The notes beneath the pieces were generated by a model. The model was not told the DNA's origin. It saw only the letters and a program-made list of their open reading frames with translations, and made no database searches. From Sphingobacteriaceae bacterium (GTDB lineage: Bacteria; Bacteroidota; Bacteroidia; Sphingobacteriales; Sphingobacteriaceae), in the NCBI GenBank assembly GCA_029266635.1, contig JAQSWM010000008.1, positions 1 to 64,000 on the forward strand: a stretch of DNA of 64,000 nt. The letters are read 5' to 3'. A program made the translations under genes and the position numbers. This document shows, in pieces, positions 17,418 through 25,247 of this stretch. How positions within the stretch are numbered: position 1 is the first letter of the stretch; each line of letters starts with the position of its first letter.

Positions 17418-20400
17418 TTAGGGTTTAAGCGGCTGGGCGATAAATTCGATGATTTTAAAGTCTTCAGTCAAGCCATAATCAAGAACCTGGTATTTGTCTC
17501 CCGAAGGATAAGACTTGATGTTTTTCCATTGCCCGGGGCTTGCTACTCCCGGCTTTGGTGAATTGTGATGAGGTCCGAGAAGATTTTTGAGGCTGCCCAC
17601 TACTTCTACTTCCACGCGGTTCTTACCCGGTTTGAGGTATTCAGAGATGTTCAGCGTATTGGGTTCAGAAGATATAATGCCTGCCTCCTGACCATTCACT
17701 TTGACGGCAGCTACCGTTCCCTCCCACTTACCAAGCTGCACCTGGTACTCCTTGCCGGATTTTGGGAGGTTAACTTCTTTAACATACTTAACGCTCTGCC
17801 CATAGAGCGGCAAGCCCTGCGCTGCCCAACTGCCAAGCTTCAGCGGTTGCGGCTCAATGATTTGAAAACCTTTTGTTGCAGATGCGAGATTGAAGTCGCC
17901 TAATATGTAAACAGGCTCAATCTCAGCATAAATGCTCATCGGGTTCATGGCAAGGGATAAAGTGTTTTGTCCTGCTTTAAGATACTTGCCAATATCCAGT
18001 ACGCCGAAATCACGGTCAAGCCACCATTGATCCTTTATGGGCCTGAGCACATTGCCATTGACCATTATTTTACTCCACAACGAGCCCTGCTCAACCACCG
18101 CTCTGAACTTGCTAAAGTCAACCTTGTCGGCGATGTTAAAATGATAAATCGCTGTAAAGCCTGTGCCCACTTTGAAAGTGTCGCGGTCAACGTATTCGTT
18201 TTTGTATTGTACCTGATGGTCCCAGGGATCTCTGTTCAGCCCATGAAAATTAAATACCTGTAATGCGGCGGCGCCTACGTGCTGATCTTCCAGATGCTTT
18301 TCTCCAAAACTCACATCACAGAAATCAATCATCAGGGTATTTTCCCTGGGGCGAAGCACTTTTGCAGGCGCTGTTTTCACGATGCTTACATTAGCCGGGA
18401 CTTTATATTTCGACAGCCCCTCCTGCTTTTTATCAGCAATAAAAAACAATATACTTCCCGCGACAGGAATATCAAACCTGACAGATAAACCAGCCGGTTC
18501 TTTACTTTCCGGATAATCCAATATTTCGCCGGAAGGAAGATCCATCAGCAAGGCATCTGCGCCTGTTGCCTTGAACACGCCTTTAGCTGCACTGTTCATG
18601 CTTGCGTTGGAGAGAAAAACCAGTTGTCCGTCTTTCATTCTCCGCCGATGATGGTACAAGTTTCCACCAAGAGTATCGTTGGCCAAGGGAGATATGGTAA
18701 AATCTTTCGAAGAAAAATGTTCTTTAATAACAGTTGGGTTCAGCGCAGCAAACTGGTGAATATTTTTGCCGGGATTGTTGAAGCGCTGAAGTTCAGTATT
18801 TGATGAACCGTCAAGCATCTGCAGCCTTTCGAAGCCAAGCACCTTTCCACCCTTATCAGCAAAATCTTTCAGCAGTTTAAAGGTTGGCGAATCGATATTT
18901 TCCATCCCCGGAGGGATCACAACCGTACTGTATCTCGCCTGTCCCACTACAAATTTGCCGTTCTCTATGCGCCCATGATCTTTGATTATGTTCTCTGATC
19001 CGAGATCGTATTCCACTTGAGCTTTTTCCAGCGTGGTCACAAAGACCTGAAATTTGTTCCCTATATCTTTCAGCCTACCACCTTTTCTGCCATACACGTA
19101 ATACATCCATGCTGAGGTGGTGGGCTCGATGATCAGGATTTCGTTCTTCTGTTCTCCCTGCGAAAGCGCATAAGACAAGCGTTGGAAATATTCGTTAAGC
19201 GGCTTGTAATGCTCAAACCAGGGATTGTGATAGGAAAAACTCTGTGGATAATCATACTTGCGGGCGCCTGTAACAGTCATCCACGAAAGGTGTTGGTTCA
19301 ACAGATTTACTCCCAGCACAAATTCCCAGTCGCCTAACCTTTTCATGTCTTTGAACGTCAGGTCCCAACCGCCGCCGCCGTAGGTTTCGCTAAGTGTGCG
19401 CTTTTTATTGAGCTGATTGGCAACGCTCCGCAGCTCTTTCACCGACCTGATGTTTCCAAACTGGGCATTTACATCATCTTCCCTGAAGTTGTTGAACAAC
19501 ATGTCGATACCGGGATACTGGTGGAAAGCGTACATGGCCATATTGTCGGGCACATCGTCGGGACTGGGCCAGCCATGTTCCCAATAATGTCCGGTCCAGT
19601 TAAGATTATGCTTGTTGGTGTAATCAAACATCGGCTTCGACCAGCGATCAATGAAAAGTTGCGAGAGCGTTTCTACATAGTTGTGCCGCACCTTCTTCCA
19701 ATCGCCAACATCTTCAAAAAGCGAGGCAAGATTCGGCTGAAGATCATATCCCCAGCGCTGTTTAAAGGTGCTGAACAGGTCGGGAGTCCAGCGAGCCATA
19801 TTTGCGCCGCGGACCATAATGTTAGGCTCATCGGAAAATATCCCGGGAACAGTTTTGCCGAATTCATTTCCTGCCACCTTCTCATATCCCTTCATGGTGA
19901 CGTCTATGAACTTTTCGGTTACGCCTTTCACCATCAGATCAACGTAAGGCCAATCTGCCGGGCCAACCATTGCGGTCTGCTTGCTGTAGTTCAGTTTTGC
20001 GAAAAGATAGTAGTTTCCGGAAATGCCCTTGTATTGGCTGATCGTGGAGGTAATATCAGTGATGTTTCCGCCAGATTCTTTCAGGCATACAAAAATACTG
20101 TCGGTATTTGTGGGGAGGATGTTTCGCTTGCTTAGTTGCAGAAGCTGCCCCCGATTGTAGGATTCAGGCATCTGGGCAGGAACCAGGCCGCCGGCAAAGC
20201 CTGACGGATATGAATTTTCGTCATAGATCCAAACGTTGAGCCCGAGCTCTTTTCCCCGCTTTACCGTATACTGAAAAAGTTCATACCATTCCTGCGACAG
20301 ATATTCGGTAATGAGCCCCGGCCGCGGATGCACCATCACTCCACCAAAAGCCTTCGCCTTAAAGTCGAGCATCATGGAGTCTATGATCGGCTTTGTAACT

Positions 20401-20588
20401 TTCGTATTCCAGACCCACAGAGGCGCACTTCCATACTCCTTTGCGGGATGGGAGAAGTTTTTTCTGAATTGGCTAAAGGCTATTTCCGGATCTGGATCGT
20501 CCGGACTGTTTGTGAAACCTGTGGCTAACGCAAGCACAATTGTGCATAGCACCGTCAAACAAGAAAAGTAACGTGAAGAAAGGCTCAT
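17418..20588 (-). CDS. Divergent GH106-like glycoside hydrolase
   Basis: A 1056-residue secreted hydrolase. The ATG at 20588 was chosen over a TTG 18 bases upstream, since it directly begins the signal peptide (MSLSSRYFSCLTVLCTIVLA). The N-terminal barrel opens with a tryptophan-rich APLWVWN motif and GVMVHPRPGL, followed by IYDENSYPSG and IFSDEPN, and later ETYGGGGWD; acidic residues in these motifs are the likely catalytic ones. The C-terminal third holds two beta-sandwich modules (around 720-880 and 900-1030). It is related to the two other GH106-type proteins here but clearly divergent, and may act on another sugar. Confidence 0.75.
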   Translation of the reverse strand: MSLSSRYFSCLTVLCTIVLALATGFTNSPDDPDPEIAFSQFRKNFSHPAKEYGSAPLWVWNTKVTKPIIDSMMLDFKAKAFGGVMVHPRPGLITEYLSQEWYELFQYTVKRGKELGLNVWIYDENSYPSGFAGGLVPAQMPESYNRGQLLQLSKRNILPTNTDSIFVCLKESGGNITDITSTISQYKGISGNYYLFAKLNYSKQTAMVGPADWPYVDLMVKGVTEKFIDVTMKGYEKVAGNEFGKTVPGIFSDEPNIMVRGANMARWTPDLFSTFKQRWGYDLQPNLASLFEDVGDWKKVRHNYVETLSQLFIDRWSKPMFDYTNKHNLNWTGHYWEHGWPSPDDVPDNMAMYAFHQYPGIDMLFNNFREDDVNAQFGNIRSVKELRSVANQLNKKRTLSETYGGGGWDLTFKDMKRLGDWEFVLGVNLLNQHLSWMTVTGARKYDYPQSFSYHNPWFEHYKPLNEYFQRLSYALSQGEQKNEILIIEPTTSAWMYYVYGRKGGRLKDIGNKFQVFVTTLEKAQVEYDLGSENIIKDHGRIENGKFVVGQARYSTVVIPPGMENIDSPTFKLLKDFADKGGKVLGFERLQMLDGSSNTELQRFNNPGKNIHQFAALNPTVIKEHFSSKDFTISPLANDTLGGNLYHHRRRMKDGQLVFLSNASMNSAAKGVFKATGADALLMDLPSGEILDYPESKEPAGLSVRFDIPVAGSILFFIADKKQEGLSKYKVPANVSIVKTAPAKVLRPRENTLMIDFCDVSFGEKHLEDQHVGAAALQVFNFHGLNRDPWDHQVQYKNEYVDRDTFKVGTGFTAIYHFNIADKVDFSKFRAVVEQGSLWSKIMVNGNVLRPIKDQWWLDRDFGVLDIGKYLKAGQNTLSLAMNPMSIYAEIEPVYILGDFNLASATKGFQIIEPQPLKLGSWAAQGLPLYGQSVKYVKEVNLPKSGKEYQVQLGKWEGTVAAVKVNGQEAGIISSEPNTLNISEYLKPGKNRVEVEVVGSLKNLLGPHHNSPKPGVASPGQWKNIKSYPSGDKYQVLDYGLTEDFKIIEFIAQPLKP

Positions 20589-20649
20589 TGCTGGTTGATT
20601 GATCAATATTACTACAATTTGGCGTAGTTCTCAATCAGATAAGCGTGGA

Positions 20650-20922
20650 TTACTTTTTAGCCGCTAAGGCTTTTGCTCTGGAAGGCATTCCTTTACAGCA
20701 GCTCACGCCAGGCATTTTTGGCCCGTTCGCGAACTTCATAGTTGAATCCGGCTTGCTCTTCTGAGGCGCAGGCTTTGGTGCTTCGGCTTTCTTTTCAACA
20801 GAGGCAGTTTTACCATCTGTAGACTGACATGCAGAAATGCCAGCCACAAGAAAGGTTAGCGACAGATTTAGCGACAAACAAGCAAGCTTGAAGTATGGGG
20901 GAAATGATATTGATCTGTTCAT
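20650..20922 (-). CDS. Small lipoprotein ending in a CCKGMPSR motif
   Basis: A 90-residue protein I cannot assign to a family. Residues 11-31 are hydrophobic and end in a lipobox (I-S-A-C32), so the mature form is about 58 residues tethered to a membrane. A Lys/Pro/Ala-rich linker (43-60) leads to a C-terminal CCKGMPSRAKAL segment (75-86). The Cys-x3-Pro-Ser-Arg part resembles, with two extra residues, the CxPxR formylglycine motif of sulfatases. The gene sits 39 bases after a sulfatase and 61 before a GH106-like gene on the same strand, so it is a true operon member. It might be a metal-binding or maturase-interacting peptide, or the stub of a longer lipoprotein. Confidence 0.7.
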   Translation of the reverse strand: MNRSISFPPYFKLACLSLNLSLTFLVAGISACQSTDGKTASVEKKAEAPKPAPQKSKPDSTMKFANGPKMPGVSCCKGMPSRAKALAAKK

Positions 20923-20961
20923 TTGAGCAATGTTAATTATAATACGCAGTAATGTTCAGGT

Positions 20962-22560
20962 TTATTGCTTTTCAGGATTAAATCCCGGTTTTTCATAGTC
21001 TGTTTTCTCCACCCAGTTTGTGTTGATCTTTTCGCCTTTCATGTATCGTTCATAAAAGTTGATTACACGTGGCTCGCCGTAAGGATAGTTGTCGAACACC
21101 GAACCGTTGCCGAACATCCGCGGATCGCCCTGGCTTTTTAGTTCTTTTTCCATCTGGCTGCGCAACTCGGCTTTGATCTTCGCAAAAGCAGGATCGTTGG
21201 CCAGGTTCTTCATTGAGTATGGATCTTTATCCGTCTGGTACAATTCCTCTGCTCCTTTTTTCCCGAAGGACAGCTGCCACAGGTTGTGGTATTGCCCGTT
21301 ACGGTTTGCATTGAGGATTTCGGTTTTGGTTGGGCTGCCATCTGTATCCAGATAACCTGTTTCAGGATTTCCCGATGGCCACCGGCCTGGCTCGTAATTC
21401 ATTGCGTAAAAGAAATTGCCTTTCACAATGGCTCTGACAGGATAGCCCTGATCGTGCGGCCGTCCAATGTCTTCCCGCTCTCTGCCCAACAGCACATGGT
21501 CGCGTGATGGCGCAGGCTTAGCATTTGGCTTCAAATAGGTCAATAAAGACTTCCCGGTGATTGGCTGCATCTTGTCCGGCTTTACGCCTGCCGCTTCAAG
21601 GAATGTTGGCGCATAATCGATAAAGCTTACAAAGTCGTTTATCTTCCTTCCGGGCGATACCACATGCCCTTTCCACATCATCGCCAGTGGAAGGTGGTTA
21701 TCGTAGTCGTACATGTGGCCTTTAATACGTGGAAAAGGCATCCCGTTATCGGAAGTAATAACCACAATTGTATTCTCCAGCTCGCCTTTTTGTTCGAGGA
21801 TTGCCAGCATTTTCTGGATGTGCTTGTCAAAATGCTCTACTTCAAAAGCATAATCGAGCATGTCGTTACGCACCTTTTCGTTATCCGGCCAGAACGGTGG
21901 CACTTCAGCTATATCAGTTATTCTCTTGCTGCCCTTTGCTGCACCTGAGCCATATTCATATTCCCGGTGCGGCTCTCTCGAGCCAATCCAGAAGCAAAAA
22001 GGTTTCCCTTTCGGCTCTTTGCTTAGGAAATCTTCAAAGTTAGCGGCATAATCAATAGGCGAAATAGAGGGAGTTGGTGTTTGGGCCTTGATATTGCTGT
22101 ACTCCGTTCCGGTTAAAGAACGCGGTTTGCCGTTCACCATGCCCTGCTCGCCCGGCCCCCAACCCTTTCCTGTAAACCCAATGCGGTAGCCATTGCCTTG
22201 CAACTGCTCCATAAAAGTGATGAACTTTGCAGGATAGATAGCATTGTGATTTCCTGCTTCTTCCAACTGCCAGGAATTTCTTCCGGTCAGGATTGCTGCC
22301 CGCGAAGGTGCACATTTGGCGTTCGGCGTGTAAGCCCTTGTGAACAGCAGCCCCTCTTTGGCAACACGGTCGAACCCCGGCGTATTCACCCATTTGTTCA
22401 GCCCGAAACCGTAAGCGCCGAAATACTGAAATGATGCATCGTCAAAGATGCAGAACACAATATTGGGCTGTTTGGCTTTTGCGGATGGTTGAGAATGTGC
22501 CTTAAAGCTCAACGCAGATATTAACAGGATGGAAAAGCAAACTATCCTTTTCATAATCAT
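20962..22560 (-). CDS. Secreted sulfatase (S1), N-sulfoglucosamine sulfohydrolase-like
   Basis: A 532-residue S1 sulfatase with a Sec leader ending near AHSQ (23-24). Metal ligands are Asp-40/Asp-41 (CIFDDASFQYFG) and the modification motif is canonical, C83-A-P-S-R87, followed by AAILTGRNSWQLEEA. The DDASFQYFGAYG/CAPSRAAILTGR combination resembles the heparan N-sulfatase (SGSH) branch, though substrate is not proven. Two ATGs (22560 and 22554) could start it; the first overlaps the mutarotase stop in an ATGA arrangement, the second begins MKRIVCFS. Both indicate translational coupling with the mutarotase gene. Confidence 0.9.
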   Translation of the reverse strand: MIMKRIVCFSILLISALSFKAHSQPSAKAKQPNIVFCIFDDASFQYFGAYGFGLNKWVNTPGFDRVAKEGLLFTRAYTPNAKCAPSRAAILTGRNSWQLEEAGNHNAIYPAKFITFMEQLQGNGYRIGFTGKGWGPGEQGMVNGKPRSLTGTEYSNIKAQTPTPSISPIDYAANFEDFLSKEPKGKPFCFWIGSREPHREYEYGSGAAKGSKRITDIAEVPPFWPDNEKVRNDMLDYAFEVEHFDKHIQKMLAILEQKGELENTIVVITSDNGMPFPRIKGHMYDYDNHLPLAMMWKGHVVSPGRKINDFVSFIDYAPTFLEAAGVKPDKMQPITGKSLLTYLKPNAKPAPSRDHVLLGREREDIGRPHDQGYPVRAIVKGNFFYAMNYEPGRWPSGNPETGYLDTDGSPTKTEILNANRNGQYHNLWQLSFGKKGAEELYQTDKDPYSMKNLANDPAFAKIKAELRSQMEKELKSQGDPRMFGNGSVFDNYPYGEPRVINFYERYMKGEKINTNWVEKTDYEKPGFNPEKQ

Positions 22561-23708
22561 TTTGCTGAGAACTTGTAAATGGATGTGCTTTTGAACGTCT
22601 CTCCCGGATTCAAAATTGTTGATGGGAAATTCGCATGGTTAGGCGAGTCAGGGAAGTGCTGGGTTTCGAGGCAAAAGCCGGAGCGAAACTCGTATGTCTT
22701 GCCGCTGCGGCCCACGTCCTGCCCTTTGAAGAAGTTGCCTGAGTAAAACTGCAATCCCGGCTGGTCTGTATAAATATCCATCGATATGCCGCTCTTGATA
22801 CCGGTTATTGTAGCTGCATAATTCAATTTGCCCGGAGCACCATTCAGAACATAATTGTGATCATATCCCGTGGCATATTTCAGCTGCGGATCATTGTCGT
22901 TAATACGTGCGCCAATTGCCGTAGCCGTCCGAAAGTCGAAGGCGGTATTAGCAACATTTCTCAACTCCCCGGTAGGTATAAGGTTTTCATTTAGCGGCGT
23001 AAACTTATCAGCATTGATCTTTAACAGGTGATCGGTTATCTCTCCCGACCCTTCTCCGTTCATATTGAAAAAAGCATGATTGGTTAAGTTAACCACCGTT
23101 TTCTTATCTGTCACAGCTTCGTAGCTGAACTTAAGCTCGTTATTATCTGTCACCTCGTATTTTACTTTGGCAGTCATGTTTCCGGGGAAACCCTCTTCAC
23201 CATCTTTTGAAAAATAGCTGAGTGTTACCGAATTTGGCGTGCTCTCTACAAGCTTCCATAACTTCAAATTAAAGCCGTTTTTGCCGCCGTGCATGCTATT
23301 CACGCCACTGTTTACCGACAAATTATACGGAACTCCGTCAATGCTCATTTTGCCATCGGCGATACGGTTAGCGTAGCGCCCAATGGTACCGCCGTAGTAT
23401 TTGGCAGATGCCTTGATAAACTGCTTCACACTATCGAATCCCAGCACGACGCCTGTGGGGTTATTATTTTTATCCGGCACTATCAGTTCCACAAGCCTTG
23501 CACCGTAGCTGGTTACCGCCACCTGCATGTTGTTTTTATTCCGCAAATGGAACAACTCCGTTTGTCCGCCGTTTACCGTTTCTTTAAAAGCGGCCTTATT
23601 CGGAAGCAGGTTTGCTTGCGAAGGTTGTAAACGAGCTTTGCACGCAAAAAAGAATGCGCATGCAGTAATAGCTGATATTTTGGTAATTGTTAAAAATGAT
23701 TTTCTCAT
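22557..23708 (-). CDS. galM: Galactose mutarotase (aldose 1-epimerase), exported
   Basis: A 383-residue aldose 1-epimerase that interconverts alpha and beta anomers of free hexoses. The leader ends FFFAC (Cys-23), a loose lipobox, so it is exported and perhaps lipid-anchored. Family motifs are present: GRYANRIADGK, NSMHGGKNGF, NLTNHAFFN (catalytic His) and GFCLETQHFPDSPNH (catalytic Glu). It overlaps the preceding and the following sulfatase genes by 4 bases each (ATGA), forming a coupled trio. Exported mutarotases are common in Bacteroidota sugar loci, where they equilibrate sugars released by hydrolases. Confidence 0.92.
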   Translation of the reverse strand: MRKSFLTITKISAITACAFFFACKARLQPSQANLLPNKAAFKETVNGGQTELFHLRNKNNMQVAVTSYGARLVELIVPDKNNNPTGVVLGFDSVKQFIKASAKYYGGTIGRYANRIADGKMSIDGVPYNLSVNSGVNSMHGGKNGFNLKLWKLVESTPNSVTLSYFSKDGEEGFPGNMTAKVKYEVTDNNELKFSYEAVTDKKTVVNLTNHAFFNMNGEGSGEITDHLLKINADKFTPLNENLIPTGELRNVANTAFDFRTATAIGARINDNDPQLKYATGYDHNYVLNGAPGKLNYAATITGIKSGISMDIYTDQPGLQFYSGNFFKGQDVGRSGKTYEFRSGFCLETQHFPDSPNHANFPSTILNPGETFKSTSIYKFSAK

Positions 23709-25240
23709 TTGTTTAATGCCGGACGTGTTGCGTTTTGTAAAATGTAATTGATCCTTTCCGCCATCTGCTCCCCTGCCTTAGAATTTGCGTTTATGAGGTT
23801 GTGCTTTTCTCCGGGATCTGTTTGCAAGTTGTAGAGCTCGGGAGTTTGTGACAGGCCTGTGGCGATGTTTTTGTTCTTCAGCCAGTCGGGTGTGGGCTTG
23901 GTCTGAGCTGCGATATATTTCCAGTTTCCCTGGCGCAGAGAAAGAGTAAATGATTCCTCCAGCATTTCCTTACGTCCAACCTTCGTTTTGCCCAGCCAGG
24001 CATCCAGCATATCGAAGCTATCGGGAGCAGCCTTCGGACCTAGTTGCTGGCCTGTCAGCTTGGCAAACGAAGCAAAAAAGTCAACCTGATTAACCAATGC
24101 GTTGCTCACACCAGGCTTCACGCCGTTTGGCCAATATACAATTGTCGGTACACGAGTACCACCTTCGTAGGCACTGTACTTTCCACCTTTGAACGGACCG
24201 GCAGGCTTGTGATTGCCTACTAGTTCCTCTGCACGGTCATAATATCCATCATCCAGCACAGGTCCGTTATCGCTGCTGAAGATGATCATAGTATTCTTTT
24301 CTATGCCAAGTTTCTTTAAGGTTTTCATCACCTCGCCTGTCGACCAGTCCATCTGTGCAATGGCGTCGCCGCGTGAGCCCATTGTGCTTTTGCCCTTGAA
24401 GCGTGGATTCGGATCGCGGGGAACGTGGATATCGGTGAACGAGAAGTATAAAAAGAATGGCTTGTTCCTGTTCTGAGTAATGAAGGAATTCACATGCCCG
24501 ATCAGCACGTCTGCGATTTCTTCGTCTTTCCAAAGAGCGCTGGTGCCGCCATACATGTAGCCTATGCGGCTGATGCCATCAGTAATCGTATTGCTGTGTT
24601 GTGGGTCGCCTTTAAATTTTAACAACTCAGGATTTTCTGTTCCTGTAGGCCAGTTTCCAACCTTATGATCGTAATTCACTACGATGGGGTCTTTGGGATC
24701 AAGGTTTGCCACCTCGTGATTTTCTACAAATACGGTTGGAACCCTATCGAGAGTAGCCGGAACAAGGAAAGAATAGTTAAACCCAATTTCCAGCGGACCT
24801 GGTTTGATCTTGTCGTTCCATTTCGGATCGCCATCTCCCAAACCTAAATGCCACTTCCCGATCACGGCAGTTGTGTATCCCGCACGCTGAAGCATCTCTG
24901 GCATTGTGGGCGTACCCGGACGAATAAGTAAAGGAGCATCTCCCGGGAGGATAGCAGCATTATTTCTGAATGCATAGCTTCCCGTCAGCATGGAAAAACG
25001 TGAAGGCGTACAGGTAGCTGCGGTACAATGCGCATCGGTGAACTTCAATCCGTTCTTTGCCAAATAGTCTACATTCGGAGTCTTTACGCCTTTGGCGCCA
25101 TAACATCCCACATCGCCGTAACCAAGATCATCAATATAAATGATTATAATGTTCGGCTTGTTAGCCTTTGTTGTTTGCGCAGATAAGTGCCCTGCACATG
25201 CGATAAGAATTGCCGAGAAGAGAGTTATCCGTATTTTCAT
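23705..25240 (-). CDS. Secreted arylsulfatase A-like sulfatase (S1)
   Basis: A 511-residue S1 sulfatase with a Sec signal peptide ending around HLSAQ (18-22). Metal ligands Asp-37/Asp-38 (IYIDDLGYGDVG) and the canonical modification motif C77-T-P-S-R81 followed by FSMLTG are intact. GKWHLG and FSSDNGPVLDDGYYD complete the active site. Overall it resembles the arylsulfatase A group, whose members desulfate galactose or hexosamine esters. It begins 7 bases after the GH2 stop and its own stop overlaps the mutarotase start, so desulfation and beta-glycosidase action are expressed together. Confidence 0.92.
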   Translation of the reverse strand: MKIRITLFSAILIACAGHLSAQTTKANKPNIIIIYIDDLGYGDVGCYGAKGVKTPNVDYLAKNGLKFTDAHCTAATCTPSRFSMLTGSYAFRNNAAILPGDAPLLIRPGTPTMPEMLQRAGYTTAVIGKWHLGLGDGDPKWNDKIKPGPLEIGFNYSFLVPATLDRVPTVFVENHEVANLDPKDPIVVNYDHKVGNWPTGTENPELLKFKGDPQHSNTITDGISRIGYMYGGTSALWKDEEIADVLIGHVNSFITQNRNKPFFLYFSFTDIHVPRDPNPRFKGKSTMGSRGDAIAQMDWSTGEVMKTLKKLGIEKNTMIIFSSDNGPVLDDGYYDRAEELVGNHKPAGPFKGGKYSAYEGGTRVPTIVYWPNGVKPGVSNALVNQVDFFASFAKLTGQQLGPKAAPDSFDMLDAWLGKTKVGRKEMLEESFTLSLRQGNWKYIAAQTKPTPDWLKNKNIATGLSQTPELYNLQTDPGEKHNLINANSKAGEQMAERINYILQNATRPALNK

Positions 25241-25247
25241 TAGTCGG

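Noticed and set aside
19521-20135. 204-codon plus-strand frame opposite the GH106-like gene
   Set aside because: It is long but lies wholly within a real gene and shows no family features.
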